From positions 16,178,746-16,242,745 of the forward strand of contig NC_135555.1 in NCBI RefSeq assembly GCF_964340395.1: DNA of 64,000 bases, read 5' to 3'. This DNA comes from Glandiceps talaboti (lineage: Eukaryota; Hemichordata; Enteropneusta; Spengelidae). This document shows, piece by piece, positions 51,501 through 63,960 of this stretch. The stretch's first letter is position 1, and every line of letters starts with the position of its first letter. The notes under the pieces are model-generated. The model did no database searches, was not told the origin of the DNA, and saw only the letters and a list, made by a program, of their open reading frames with translations. Position numbers and translations under genes: made by a program.

Positions 51501-54041
51501 AACGCCGAGTCTCTTTGAGTATTCTGTGTATCTCAAATTCTACCAGAATGAATCAATACTTGTGTGTGGTTCTCACGAACACGTCCACAACTCCATCATA
51601 CCCATCCTTGAGATGACTTTTCTGATCGCGACCTGTTACATCGCCCCCCTGGTAATAATCTTGATGAAGTACGTTCAAGTTGCAAGATTCATTCATAAAC
51701 ATGACAACCAGTTATCGTCAACTGTAGGACAGTCGTTCGTTTCCAAACACAGGGTCAGAGTTGTGAAACTATTGGTTCTGACCGCCGTTATATTTGCTAC
51801 GTTGTGGGCGCAGTTCTTTGCATTGTATGCGTATGAGGTAAGCTTAGGGGCGAAATCAATAGTTCAATGTACGATAAACACTACATCCTTTTACTTTGGG
51901 GGTTGGGGGTGGGGAGGAGTTTTGAGCCATTTTAGTTCTCATCCTACAAAATTGACTTTATTTTCAATGGATCTGTTTTATACCCCTAAGTACAAATACT
52001 TTTTAAAAATGTCAAATTCAGAAATGGGAGAATTTCTGCTATAATAATAAATGCATGACACCAAAATACTCTAACAGTAAAAATGTAAATAAAAGAGCTA
52101 TTTGTTTCCTCACTTCTCACTGCTTTGTATTCATAGCACCTCATACTACTAAGGCCAAATAAAAAAAAGGTTGTTTGGTTCCGGTTACCCGACCCCCACC
52201 TAGATTTTCACGCCCACCCTAAACTTTTGTTTACGTATTCGAGAAAAATAATAATAAAATCGCTAAAATCGTGTGAAGTCTTGCAAGAAATAGTGGGCGC
52301 GGACACTGACATCAACTTAAAACGACAATATAAAACTATTCTTCCAATCTGTTATGGCTGTACGTCTGATAGGAAAAAATAAACAACACAGAGACCATTT
52401 GGAAAACAATGGAAAATCTTAACTAGACACTCACACATGAAAAAAATGTATAATAAAATGAAAATAAAACATCTACCTACCCCACCTCTTTTAAAATTGA
52501 ATGTAATCCGAACCACACATTTTTTACGCCTAAATGCTGATTTGGTAATGATTGCGGTGTCTGAAAATTTTTCAATTTTGGCCAATTTAGTGGTGGTAAG
52601 GGGGGGGGGGGCTGACGCCTAAGTAAAGTAAGTTTTGTATCCTTCATTGAACCATCGATCTCGTCCCTATAAGTCTTGTGTGTGTTAAATGCAGGTGTAG
52701 GTAGGTAGGTAAACTGTACAACAAGGTATAAGTCCTACCAAACCAATGAAAGTAAGCGTATCTCGTGATGATTGCCACAGCACAGTAATGAACCAGAATG
52801 AAAACATGTTGTCAGTGGATGTAGACTAACTTGTGTATGTTACGTTTAAACACAATATTACAAACACTGAAATACGTCATTTTTAGAATTACACCATTTT
52901 AAAATATTGTATAAAATTTGTCTTAAATTTCTTTGTTACTTTGTTCAATGACTCTGAAATCCATTCTCACTTGAAATAAAGAAAATAAAATACATTAGGT
53001 GAAAATGATAAAATAAGTTTTTAAAAGGCCAACATTTTTATTATTACTTGAAGAATCGGTCTCAGGAGCACATTTTTCTTGAACACATTCTTAAAAAAAA
53101 TATGTTTTAGCCGTTTCTTCGAGAACACAGTCACCAAACTTGACTCTGAAAGTGGCGGCATTTGCTTTAATGTCAAGCTACTATATTTATACCATAAACA
53201 ATCTGCAAACGTAACTCAAAACCGTCAAGATTGATTATCACTGTCCTTAAAGCTTATTCAACTGTTCGAACAAAGTAACTTATATGGCCCGCAAGCTTCC
53301 CTAAATCAAACCAGGGAAACGTCACAAATTTCAAAGCAGTCAATCGCAAGTATGCTCTATACGAGTAAAATGACAAAATAAATTAACACACTTTTGTTTG
53401 TTTTGTGATTGATTTCAATATGTATGGTTTCTTCAAACCATGTTGCACCAGTTGCCGCAAGGAATCCTTTAGGAAATCCATGAAATCAATGATCAAATTA
53501 CAAACGACGCCAACTTCAATATAGGTGACTCAAAATATAAATCCTTACATACAGAAAAATGCACATACAGACAGACAGACATTTGCAAAAAAAGACAGAG
53601 AGAGAGAGGTATAAAGGAAGGCCAGTTTGTTTGGTATTATCAAGTGATTACTTTAACACAAGAACCTTTTTATTTCTGTTACAGAAAGTAACAGGTCGAG
53701 ATGACAACACACAAAGTGGGACTGGTATTCATCTAATAGAACTATTATTGCTGGTTATAAGTACTGTCTACAACCCCTTTCTCTACGGGTTCTACAATCG
53801 GAGGTTTCGATACGCATATCTACGATTGTTGAGGAAAATCTTTCATCGAAAGTGCATCACGGGGGAGAGTTTAAATAGCGTGGCACCGATTAATGACATC
53901 GAAAACACAAACATGCCAGCAATGGTTGCCCATATGAGACCGTCGAGACACGACGATATTATTGTCAGTACTACGCCAAATCCTAGAGAGGAACAGGCAA
54001 ATGATATGAATAGAGGAGCATCTGTTTATACTATATCGTAA
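36103..54041 (+). CDS. Class A (rhodopsin-like) G-protein-coupled receptor, 379 aa, three exons
   Basis: Coding exons 36103-36364, 51317-51837 and 53685-54041, GT/AG introns, phase continuous, 1140 nt with stop. Seven membrane helices can be traced: TM1 with GN (35-36), TM2 with NLAISD (D64), C92 at the top of TM3, DRY at 116-118, TM4 W142, second extracellular-loop C171 (disulphide partner of C92), TM5 with a conserved proline (YIAPL), TM6 with F247 and W251, TM7 ending NPFLY (291-295), then a basic helix 8 and an ~80-residue tail rich in Ser/Thr. The layout fits a peptide or amine receptor; subfamily and ligand cannot be named. Odd: TM6 has LWAQ where most relatives have CWxP, so the helix-kinking proline is missing. 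ATG 36103 is the first in-frame start after a TGA at 35989; an extra N-terminal exon cannot be excluded. Confidence 0.9.
36411..37779. mobile_element. 1.37-kb element with ~160-bp inverted arms, 45 bp after the GPCR exon 1 donor
   Basis: The left arm 36411-36570 (ATTTCGATTCAGTAACACAA ... ATACAACTTGTC) returns inverted at 37621-37779, roughly 85 percent alike by eye. The 1-kb centre has one 79-codon minus-strand frame (37078-36839) without a known domain. Probably a non-autonomous DNA transposon; the right end merges with a (GTAT)n tract, so no target duplication can be read. Confidence 0.78.
37780..37842. repeat. (GTAT)n microsatellite
   Basis: About 15 units directly after the right arm of the inverted-arm element. 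Confidence 0.95.
38055..38280. repeat. (ACAG)n / (AG)n compound microsatellite
   Basis: Two perfect ACAG blocks (38055-38135 and ~38200-38258) separated and followed by AG-rich sequence. Confidence 0.95.
38281..39477. other. Gene-free intronic stretch
   Basis: Nothing recognised apart from a poly-G run at about 39416-39427. Confidence 0.5.
39478..39772. mobile_element. TTAA-flanked foldback MITE, copy 1 (295 bp)
   Basis: Ends pair as GTGGATGAGGATTTGG ... CCAAATCCTCATCCATATGG. TTAA is present directly outside both ends (39474-39477 and 39773-39776). Same family as 50539-50881 and 58371-58666. TTAA targets are known for piggyBac- and Kolobok-type elements; which applies here is inference. Confidence 0.85.
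40203..40303. repeat. ~43-bp tandem units, two and a part copies
   Basis: GTCTGGCCTGACACAAATC and GTTTGGCTTGACAAACATC begin successive units, each ending ACACAATTTTA or CACAATTTTA. Same unit family as at 30936. Confidence 0.65.
41057..41206. mobile_element. 150-bp foldback MITE with 10-bp target duplication
   Basis: Arms of about 60 bp (TTGTAGGTCAAGTC ... AATAATCGGACACTCTTGGG) return inverted with few differences, leaving a short loop. The exact 10-mer GCTATCTGAT sits at both flanks (41047-41056 and 41207-41216). Confidence 0.9.
42675..42835. repeat. ~78-bp tandem duplication
   Basis: The phrase TTCATTGTACT-CAAAACTGGTTTG occurs twice about 78 bp apart with homologous sequence between. Confidence 0.8.
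42836..45337. other. Gene-free intronic stretch
   Basis: AT-rich sequence with no clear repeat or exon. The small open frames are unsupported. Confidence 0.45.
45338..45364. repeat. (GTTA)n microsatellite
   Basis: About six units. Confidence 0.85.
45620..46080 (+). repeat. ~460-bp dispersed repeat, copy A
   Basis: Matches 52145-52620 in reverse orientation over most of its length. Shared landmarks are GGTGGGGTAGGTAG-like sequence, TTTTCCATTGTTTTCCAAAT, GGTCTCTGTGTTGTTTAT and TTTAAGTTGATGTCA. Both copies are in introns of the GPCR. Family unknown. Confidence 0.8.
46975..47420. repeat. Diverged ~100-bp tandem repeat headed by (GTCT)n
   Basis: Begins TGTGTGTCTGTCTGTATC, then ATTTTCTCAATAACGGCTGG and CGAAATTTGGTGCACGCG. 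A second unit follows with TTAAGAAAGTATACTTCGAA and TTATTTGGTACATACATT. Related units recur at 49081-49400, and the head sequence recurs inverted at 63795-63960. Confidence 0.7.
48461..48524. repeat. (TA)n microsatellite
   Basis: About 32 perfect units between two short GTTT runs. Confidence 0.95.
49081..49400. repeat. Three diverged copies of the ~100-bp unit
   Basis: Each unit carries a version of TTAAGAATGCACACTTCAAATT followed by ATCATTTGGGACATGCATT-like sequence and TTAATGGTTTTCAGTA. Same family as 46975-47420, heavily decayed. Confidence 0.65.
50539..50881. mobile_element. TTAA-flanked foldback MITE, copy 2 (343 bp)
   Basis: TTAA at 50535-50538 and 50882-50885. Ends CGATGAGGATTGGATATTTA ... 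CCCCAATCCTCATCCATTAT are inverse copies, and the inner arms (ATTTTAT, CACTTGAAAAA / TTTTCAAGTAG) also pair. Confidence 0.88.
51041..51240 (+). mobile_element. tRNA-derived SINE (degenerate)
   Basis: The head resembles a tRNA with box A TAGTTGAACGG (51051-51061) and box B GGTTTGAGCCT (51095-51105), but the cloverleaf does not close, so it is not a tRNA gene. A ~130-bp unrelated body follows and ends in an AT-rich tail (TTTAATTAAATATATATATG). It lies just upstream of the GPCR exon 2 acceptor. Confidence 0.7.
51317..51837 (+). CDS. GPCR exon 2 (TM3-TM6)
   Basis: Acceptor TTGCAG and donor GTAAGC. It encodes SLICQIDMFLPLVCVTASSY, the DRY motif, TM4, extracellular loop 2 and TM5-TM6, ending at E261. 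The open frame continues past the donor for 207 bases, which would give a truncated receptor if the intron were retained. Confidence 0.92.
51838..53684. other. GPCR intron 2
   Basis: 1.85 kb. Contains copy B of the ~460-bp dispersed repeat and otherwise only AT-rich sequence. Confidence 0.75.
52145..52620 (-). repeat. ~460-bp dispersed repeat, copy B
   Basis: Inverse copy of 45620-46080. The end at 52600-52620 carries a G-run followed by CTGACGCC. Confidence 0.8.
53685..54041 (+). CDS. GPCR exon 3 (TM7 and C-terminal tail)
   Basis: Follows a TTCTGTTACAG acceptor. It encodes the third extracellular loop, TM7 with NPFLYGFYN, a basic helix 8 (RLLRKIFHRKC, with a possible palmitoylation Cys) and a hydrophilic tail ending SVYTIS. 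An ATTAAA lies about 85 bases after the stop (54126-54131). Confidence 0.92.
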   Translation, partial: KVTGRDDNTQSGTGIHLIELLLLVISTVYNPFLYGFYNRRFRYAYLRLLRKIFHRKCITGESLNSVAPINDIENTNMPAMVAHMRPSRHDDIIVSTTPNPREEQANDMNRGASVYTIS

Positions 54042-54187
54042 AAGAAACATATGGATTTAACAATCGGTGAAATAGTGTGTGTACTAATAGTAATAGCACG
54101 ATTCTGAACCGCGGGACCTGCTTGTATTAAAACAACACCAACTGCATCACAGGCTCCCAGCAGTTAAAACTAAAACGGGTCATGATT

Positions 54188-54367
<180 letters not shown>

Positions 54368-54903
54368 AGCACATAACAACAGATTGTGTTGTGTCTTTTA
54401 TGTATTGAATAGATTTTAATACCGAAGAGTGAATAATGCATAATTAATGTATTCATGTTTTCTATTATGTGTTAGATAATCGTTGGTCGTGCTTATCTCG
54501 ACGACTTGAGTTTCTTTTTCAAATTATTTAAATAATGAACATGAAATGCAATACTACCATAAACCCTGAAAATTGTTTAGGTGATGGGAGGGAGGAGTAG
54601 AATATTACATATTTCAATCAAATGAACTGGTTTATTTCACAGAAACTGATATAATTGAATGGATTGCTATCTACATGTGAATACATGACACCTTTCCGTT
54701 GAGGCGTTAGTTTTGATGACATAGTGATCAGTAACTCGTGTTAGGAAATTGCATTAAAAATATACAAGGAATTTGAAACTCTATGGAATAACTTTATCTG
54801 TCTAGAGAACGTTTAGGAGCGTAAACGTTGCCATCGTTACCACAACCAGCAGAGCACACAATTACTACTGCATCACAATCACAAAGAAGAACGAGAAAAT
54901 ATC

Positions 54904-54994
54904 ATCATCATCGTCGTCGTCGTCGTCGTCGCCGCCGTCGCCGCCGCCTTCACCACCACCACCACCACCACCACCACCACCACCACCACCACCA
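54904..54994. repeat. (CGT)n / (CCG) / (ACC)n trinucleotide tract
   Basis: CGT units, a few CCG units, then about 15 ACC units. Open frames over this tract would give poly-Arg, poly-His, poly-Gly or poly-Asp and are not supported as genes. Confidence 0.95.
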
Positions 54995-55389
54995 CAAAAA
55001 TCATCACCGTTAAATAAAAAACGCATTATTTCAGGACGAAATACAATCTGCATTTGTAATAAGAAATGTGCCTTGAACCAGTCAGATCTGTATTCATCTA
55101 TATCTATGAAAATAAAGGTTTACAGTTACAAACACCTAATTCGATATGAAATAACAAGAAAAGAGTTACACAACAAAATCACAACTGATTGAACTTGATA
55201 CAATCTTGATACAATCGTAAAACCAAAATGTTGACAGCCTTTGTTCTAAACTAACAATACCGAGCTTAAAGAGCCTGCTCGTTAGCGGCATGCATGTGCG
55301 ACAACACAGTACTCAGTCTCAGGGCTCTATTTTGGACAACATTCCAATGACCATTTCAAATTGTTTGTAGCTGTCATTACCAAGCTATA

Positions 55390-55760
55390 CAAAAAGTTCT
55401 ACACATATTCCTTCCTCAATTTGAGAATCACATTTGAGGTTGCCAACGTGATGAGCCCAAGACTTTTGTAGGAATTGACCATCCCCAGGTTAATATTGTT
55501 GCACTTAAGAAGAGGAAGTTCAATTTCAGATCTTGAGAAGAGAATTATCATTTCATTACATTTCTTACCATTTAGTTGCATTTTGTTTCTTTGAGACCAG
55601 TTGCAAATTTCATCAGACTAGCTAGAAGTGTTGAATTACTGGCATCATTGTAACAAAGCTGTTCTGAAATGATTGTACCACCATGAATTTAAAATAAAAT
55701 TTTTCTGCCGTTCATAGTTTTCTTTACGAGATCGGAAAGAACTCCATTCAGAATGGGCTT
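55390..55760 (-). pseudogene. Decayed non-LTR retrotransposon reverse transcriptase fragment
   Basis: Minus strand 55581-55399 reads MQLNGKKCNEMIILFSRSE then VNSYKSLG, the stretch that follows the catalytic YxDD region in CR1/Jockey-type reverse transcriptases. Upstream (to ~55760) homologous residues such as ICNWSQRN and TIISEQL appear in shifting frames, and the catalytic Asp pair is mutated. Multiple frameshifts make it inactive. Confidence 0.8.
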
Positions 55761-56222
55761 AATTTCCCTGGCAGACCGAAATAAAACAACTGCTTATATA
55801 TACTGCGCACAGTCCAACAGTCATTACAATACGAGCTGCCAATCACGATTTGCCATGTATGATCTGTCAGTATTTATTCTGAATTTCTTTAATTCAAAAC
55901 ATTTCAATGAAAGATTAAGTGAAATATATCTATAAAGCTTTCCAAGAAAGAAATTCGAGCTACATACTTGATAAATGTGTGAGATTATTGTTCGATACAA
56001 GAAGCTATAGTGTTTAATCCTTAAATACTTTGTACAGCATAAAGAGAAGCGTCACTTCAATAGTACAGTGTTTGTAGTCGTGAACAGTTATTAATAGAAA
56101 TTGCAGCCATTGCCTTTGACTACAAATTTACCAAAATTTATAAATGGATCAGTGCACTATGAGTTTCTTACGAGTAAAGGGCACCGGTGAAGATATTTAC
56201 AATTTAGAGTTTGCTGTTTGCT

Positions 56223-56301
56223 ATGTATGTATGTATGTATGTATGTATGTATGTATGTATGTATGTATGTATGTATGTATGTATGTATGTATGTATGTAT
56301 G

Positions 56302-56340
<39 letters not shown>

Positions 56341-56410
56341 ATGTATGTATGTATGTATGTATGTATGTATGTATGCATGCATGCATGCATGCGTGTGTGT
56401 GTGTGTGTGT
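56223..56410. repeat. (GTAT)n / (GT)n / (GCAT)n microsatellite
   Basis: About 20 GTAT units, a GT block, more GTAT, then GCAT and GT. It generates several long artefactual frames. Confidence 0.95.
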
Positions 56411-56762
56411 GTACGTACGTGTACGGTGTACATACGAGTGTGTGTTTGTATGCAAGCAGACTGGTGGGTAGTCAGGCAAGTAGGTAGGTATACGTAGGTA
56501 GGAAGGTGGGTATGTCTGTTAGTCTGTGCCTGAATTCTTATCTGATATTGAAAATGGTGGTTTTTAACGAAAGGTTATTCAAAAAGGTATATTTGATATA
56601 TATCAATAACACACACACCAGGCCTATGTATCTTGTGATAATTTCGACCACTGAATAGGATATATAAATAAAGAGATGTATATAGGTATGCAGTTGACGT
56701 TGATTTGCCAAAGGGAGCTTTTTTTGTATCTTTACTTTGGAAAAAAAGCTTGTTTAAAAAAA

Positions 56763-56769
56763 CAACAAC

Positions 56770-56805
<36 letters not shown>

Positions 56806-56807
56806 CG
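56763..56807. repeat. (CAA)n microsatellite
   Basis: About 14 units. Confidence 0.92.
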
Positions 56808-57690
56808 ATGTCAAATTATGAACTTTGGAAGTTTGCTAAAACGCATCATCTTGCAGGGGTAATGATACCATGATTTGATAAAGTCCGTTGGCAATCTAAA
56901 CTTTGGAAATCTGTATTCAGGCAGTTTAGGTTTAGCGAAGTATAGATTCTTTCATGACGAGGAAACAGCGTCTCTAGACAATCAGCTGATTACTTTTTTT
57001 ATCAAAATTTTAAGTCGATTTCTTGAAAGATGTGAATCAATTACTCCGAAATTATTTACCAATATTATTTTAAGGATATTAAGCCTCATTGATTTTATAG
57101 GGTAATAACAAAATTTTTAAAAATTTGGTAAAGAGAGCGGTACCGTTTCAAAGCACTCGCTTACGTATGGCACAAACTTAATTTCGACCATGAATAAATG
57201 CAAATTAATAAAAATAGTAATTGAATATCGATGAGACTTCTCATCCTGGAAAATTAATTCCCTGAAATACAAGTAAAGCTTTTGATAACAAGACGACACA
57301 GAAGATATAGTTTATTGGTTTTTCCTTTATTTGATTGATTATGTGGGTTGTGTAGAATCTATTATGTTCAATTCATTGAAATATGACGCATATATACAGT
57401 TTGATTGGATACTAAATAATGCATTCAACACAAATCGTTTGCTGCTTTCTTCAGAATAGTGGGTATATTTCATATAATATTGATTATTCTATTGGAGTTC
57501 GATGCGTATTCTGTATTCGATTCACGCTGCACCACCTCAGCTTAAAACAGCACTGTCCTTCAGAGAAGTCTACCAATGCATATTACGTAAGTGCAAAACA
57601 ATTCATACTTTTGGGATAATACAAACATAAATCATCTTATGTCAGAGAGGACGAATCAGCTTTTGTTGCTTCCTGGCTATCCTGTGTTTG

Positions 57691-57693
<3 letters not shown>

Positions 57694-57731
<38 letters not shown>
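57694..57731. repeat. (TAC)n microsatellite
   Basis: About 12 units. Confidence 0.92.
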
Positions 57732-58370
57732 AGTTATCCCTCTACTAAATGTACATATCGAAGCAAAAACAAGCTTTCCTTCAAAGTTTAAACCCGCCAC
57801 CATACTATCCACGGATAGAATAGACCACTGATTAACAGGAACAGTGTCTTTATTTACTTCTAATAGGAATTCAAAATGTTTTGAAAATATATTCTGGTTG
57901 CTTGATGAAAAGAAAATGTCTCAGTTGCATCTAATGCAGATTCAATTTCTCAGATAAACTGATAAACTGTCAGCTTTAATGTTCAGTTAACCCTCAACTG
58001 ACTACTCCCATTACTAAACGTATTTTTGTAGTTCTGACAATATAGAATCCAATTTCCGACGCTAAGCGACGTGAAGGGTTTACACAACTCACTGCTTGCT
58101 GGTTTTTAAAGGTTAAAATGTAAGTGCTTGACGCCAGTGATGTGAAAGGCTAAAGACATGCAATATTGGATTCTCAGCGGTGTTAACTCTAGTTCCTTGG
58201 GATGAGGAATATCCTTAATGTAAATATGGTTGATTCAGCTAGTGTTCACATTCACCCTCTTCATAGGAGATTTTTTTGTCTCTGAAGTAAAATTTAAAGG
58301 CCTTGGGTAAAAACTGGGTTTAGAATCTTTTTTTTACTCGATTGAAAATACATACACAAAAACAGGTAAA

Positions 58371-58666
58371 AGTGGCCATATGGATGAGAATTTGGTATTT
58401 ATTTTGGATTTGGATTTGATAAAACAGCTTCGTTGTTTTTCTACTTGAAAAATAATGTGAAATAACATATACCAAGTTCATGTTCATAAACTACAAAACA
58501 TTAAACACTGTGTAAAATGTGTTGTTATTGTACGTCCAATAACAAACATTTTACACGTTTTGCATCTTTTTGCAGTTTATTGAGTTTTCAAGTAGAAAAA
58601 CATAGTGAAGATGTTTTATAAAATCAAAATCAAAAATAAATACCTATTTATCACCCATATCTCCAC
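58371..58666. mobile_element. TTAA-flanked foldback MITE, copy 3 (296 bp)
   Basis: Starts AGTGGCCATATGGATGAGAA and ends as the inverse near ACCCATATCTCCAC. TTAA is intact on the right (58667-58670) and changed on the left. The inner arms with TTTTCTACTTGAAAA / TTTTCAAGTAGAAAAA and TGTGTAAAATGTGTTGTTATTG pair strongly. Confidence 0.85.
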
Positions 58667-58769
58667 TTAAAGCTATACTGTACATGTAGATTCATGTCCT
58701 CAATGGCATTAAAACATCATTTAGTGTTGTTAGCAATAATGGTGGTATAGTGAGGGTTCTCCAACGTTT

Positions 58770-58820
58770 ATGTATGTATGTATGTATGTATGTATGTACG
58801 TACGTATGTATGTATGTATG

Positions 58821-58852
<32 letters not shown>

Positions 58853-58869
58853 TGTATGTATGTATGTAT
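58770..58869. repeat. (GTAT)n microsatellite with GTAC interruptions
   Basis: About 24 units with a short GTAC patch. Confidence 0.93.
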
Positions 58870-58925
58870 TATGGATTTACTCTCCAAGCTGATTAAGCAC
58901 TCTACTAATTGGCGAAAGAAGAATG

Positions 58926-60350
<1,425 letters not shown>

Positions 60351-60399
60351 ACCTTCATCTGCAACTAGTATTTTATCATAATCATTCTTATCTCTTGTT

Positions 60400-60830
60400 C
60401 TGCACTTTGGCTCCATAAAACATATCGTAGTTCTTTTCAAACAACACGTACACGTATGTTCTGAGGCAATGGTAGGTATAATAGTTTAGAAGTTTAGTTT
60501 AATTCATAAGAATAGGGCCCATTGTCTAATAAAGGTACGTATCTATGTATTCATTCACACGAGAGAAGCAAAAGAACGACATTCTGTATTTGACCTTTGA
60601 TATTGAGCAGTCTTCATTGGAACGCCAAATCCGTTGTGTTAGTTTTGTTACTATTTGAAGTCATTCGTGTACATCTTTTTCAACGTTTTGCTCCCTAAAA
60701 GATATACATATAGAAGTTCTTTTCAAACAACACGCACACGTACGTGCTGAGAAAATGATTATATGATAAGATAGGTACCTATGGATTCATCCAGGCGTGA
60801 CCTTTGATATTGAGCGCAGTCTTCATGGAC
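60400..60830. repeat. Diverged direct duplication, ~285-bp period
   Basis: AGTTCTTTTCAAACAACACG and TGACCTTTGATATTGAGC each occur twice in the same order (about 60430/60716 and 60590/60799). Confidence 0.75.
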
Positions 60831-62640
60831 AAAGCCTCTCTGTCATGCTTCAGGGTAGACCTTGAATTTTGCGACTAGGGTAGTATAGATGTACAGCGGT
60901 AAAAGCAATACTTTGGTTTACCATAATTCGACCAGTGATCGAAATTGTCACTTGATATAGGAGTCTGATAAGCATAAACGTCATGACAACTGCATATAAA
61001 TGTACCGAAAATGCCACTCTGAAATATTGAAGTCAAATCTTGAAACTTTCGTAGTTTTCCTTACCTTCAATACCTAATGTACCTAATAATATTCAAATAG
61101 TAATTCTTTTAAAGTAAGAAAATCAATCAATGATATCATTGAGCTTCAGAATCTGCTTAGTGGATATGTGAGCTATAATGTGAGTTGCTATAATTGTTTG
61201 CCAAGATGGTGGCCATGACCAGCTGCTTATTATATATGTAAACCCCAGAGGAGATAATGACGCATGCTATAAGTCATGGGTGATGCAAACTGAAATGAAA
61301 TAGATGGATATCTTCTAATGATAATCGTATTGCTGAGTGAGTGATATCCCCAGGATTTTGTAATAGTAGTACCAATCTCACTATCACCTCTGGCATATAT
61401 CAACTTTGAGACAAAAGCTGTGATGATTATATACCTAGCATAATGTATTAGACGAACGGAACGGTAGAACACATTAACGGTCAAAAAGCTAGGTGGGATT
61501 TGTTCCTCATCAGCATAAATGAAACTACTTCTCTCTTGAACTATATTTTGTTGAGTGCATAAAAAGCTCTTGGAGGCAAATGTCACCGAGTAGAACACGT
61601 TTATGAGAGCTAGAGAGGCGAATTTATTTGCCACAAAATGTCTTTCTGCTAATACTCATTACTTCTGTTTCTCATTTATTGATGAAGCGTAGTGGCTTTG
61701 GCCTCTACATAATTCAAAAGCAAAACACTTGATCATTGAATGAAGTAGTGGCCCCCGCCAAGAATTAGGGTAAACGTGTTTTCCAAAGTCAAGAAAGAGG
61801 TCAGAATTACAGTTTGTCATCAACCACCACGCCGGCGGATTTCATCTTGTAATTCGAGGACATATTGACCTGAATGCTGTAGCATGAACCGTTGCATATA
61901 TAGCACATGTCCCTAAAATACATTAACTATGATTAGCTGTGTTTGTTCAATAAACGTGACCTTTTCAGTAAACCTGCAGGATGGAACGAGTGCTTAGGAC
62001 TAATTCCAGGTTGTTTATAGACCTAATGTTTTGGGAAACCCAAATTTAGACTGCAAACACACTGAAGAATTTGCCTTTTGCCATTCCCATGGGATATGTA
62101 AATGCTAAATGAATAGCTAATGATGGCACAGTTGATGATCGCGGCAATTTCCGGCTTACTGATAATACTGGCAGTGAATTTAAGTGGACTTTTTACTTCC
62201 CAATTTGGCTTTGTAAAGTTTAAAAATAATAATCGGGAAAACATTCTGGATTAAGGAAATCCCAACCCGATGTCTAAGAGTGGATTTTTCATCTTATCTT
62301 GGTCACAGATATATGACTGCAGGCTATTTGTAATGTCAATGTGCATTGAATGACATCATTTGACATCTATTCTGTGTAACACATATTGTTTTCGCTCTTG
62401 TATGTCTAATCAGAGCCGGAGGTGATACGTGTTAAGACCAAAATCAAAATAGATTTCTTTGGCAAAGTGAAAGAACATCAAATGAATAGCCACTATCGTC
62501 ATGACGACCAGTCATCAAACGTTGTTCTACTTCAGCAACTTTTCATGGACGTGACACTTGCAAAACTGAGCGTGATTTCACAATTACCGCATTCTTTAAA
62601 TTTATTTATTTGAAAGGGTTTCTTATTTTTGTTATCTGGT
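60831..62640. other. Gene-free stretch
   Basis: Holds a 134-codon minus-strand frame (61634-61230) without a recognisable domain, partner exons or codon pattern, so it is not called as a gene. Otherwise nothing. Confidence 0.4.
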
Positions 62641-62650
62641 GAAATAAATT

Positions 62651-62686
62651 TCATTCATTCATTCATTCATTCATTCATTCATTCAA
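62651..62686. repeat. (CATT)n microsatellite
   Basis: About nine units. Confidence 0.92.
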
Positions 62687-62927
62687 TTATTCATTCATGT
62701 AATTGCGTGGCGTCATACGAAGGACATATCATCAAATTACTTTTATTACAATATGAAGAGGGAGAGATACCGAGAGAGGAGGGAAAAGGGAAAACACACT
62801 CACAGTTACAAAGGAGCTTTTGAAGACAGTTTTAGACAGACCTGTCTAGTATCTGTCTGTGTCTCATCATTTCCTGTCTTTTTGTGTCTGTCTCCATATC
62901 TCTTTGCTTGACAATTTGCTTGCCTAC

Positions 62928-63794
<867 letters not shown>

Positions 63795-63960
63795 CATATT
63801 AGCATATGAAGATGTGTAGCAAATTTCATTATAATTGAGCCAGCTGTTTTTAAGAAAATTATGACACAGACGCACACACACAAACACATGCACAGACAGA
63901 CAAACAGACAGACACACAGACACACACAGAGACAGACACACACACAGAGATACAGACACT
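63795..63960 (-). repeat. Head of the (GTCT)n-linked dispersed repeat, inverted
   Basis: AAATTTCATTATAATTGAGC, CAGCTGTTTTTAAGAAAAT and an impure (ACAG)n tract match, in reverse, the start of the repeat at 46975. Confidence 0.65.

Noticed and set aside
61230-61634. 134-codon minus-strand open frame
   Set aside because: No domain, no flanking exons; a frame of this length is expected a few times by chance in 64 kb of six-frame sequence.
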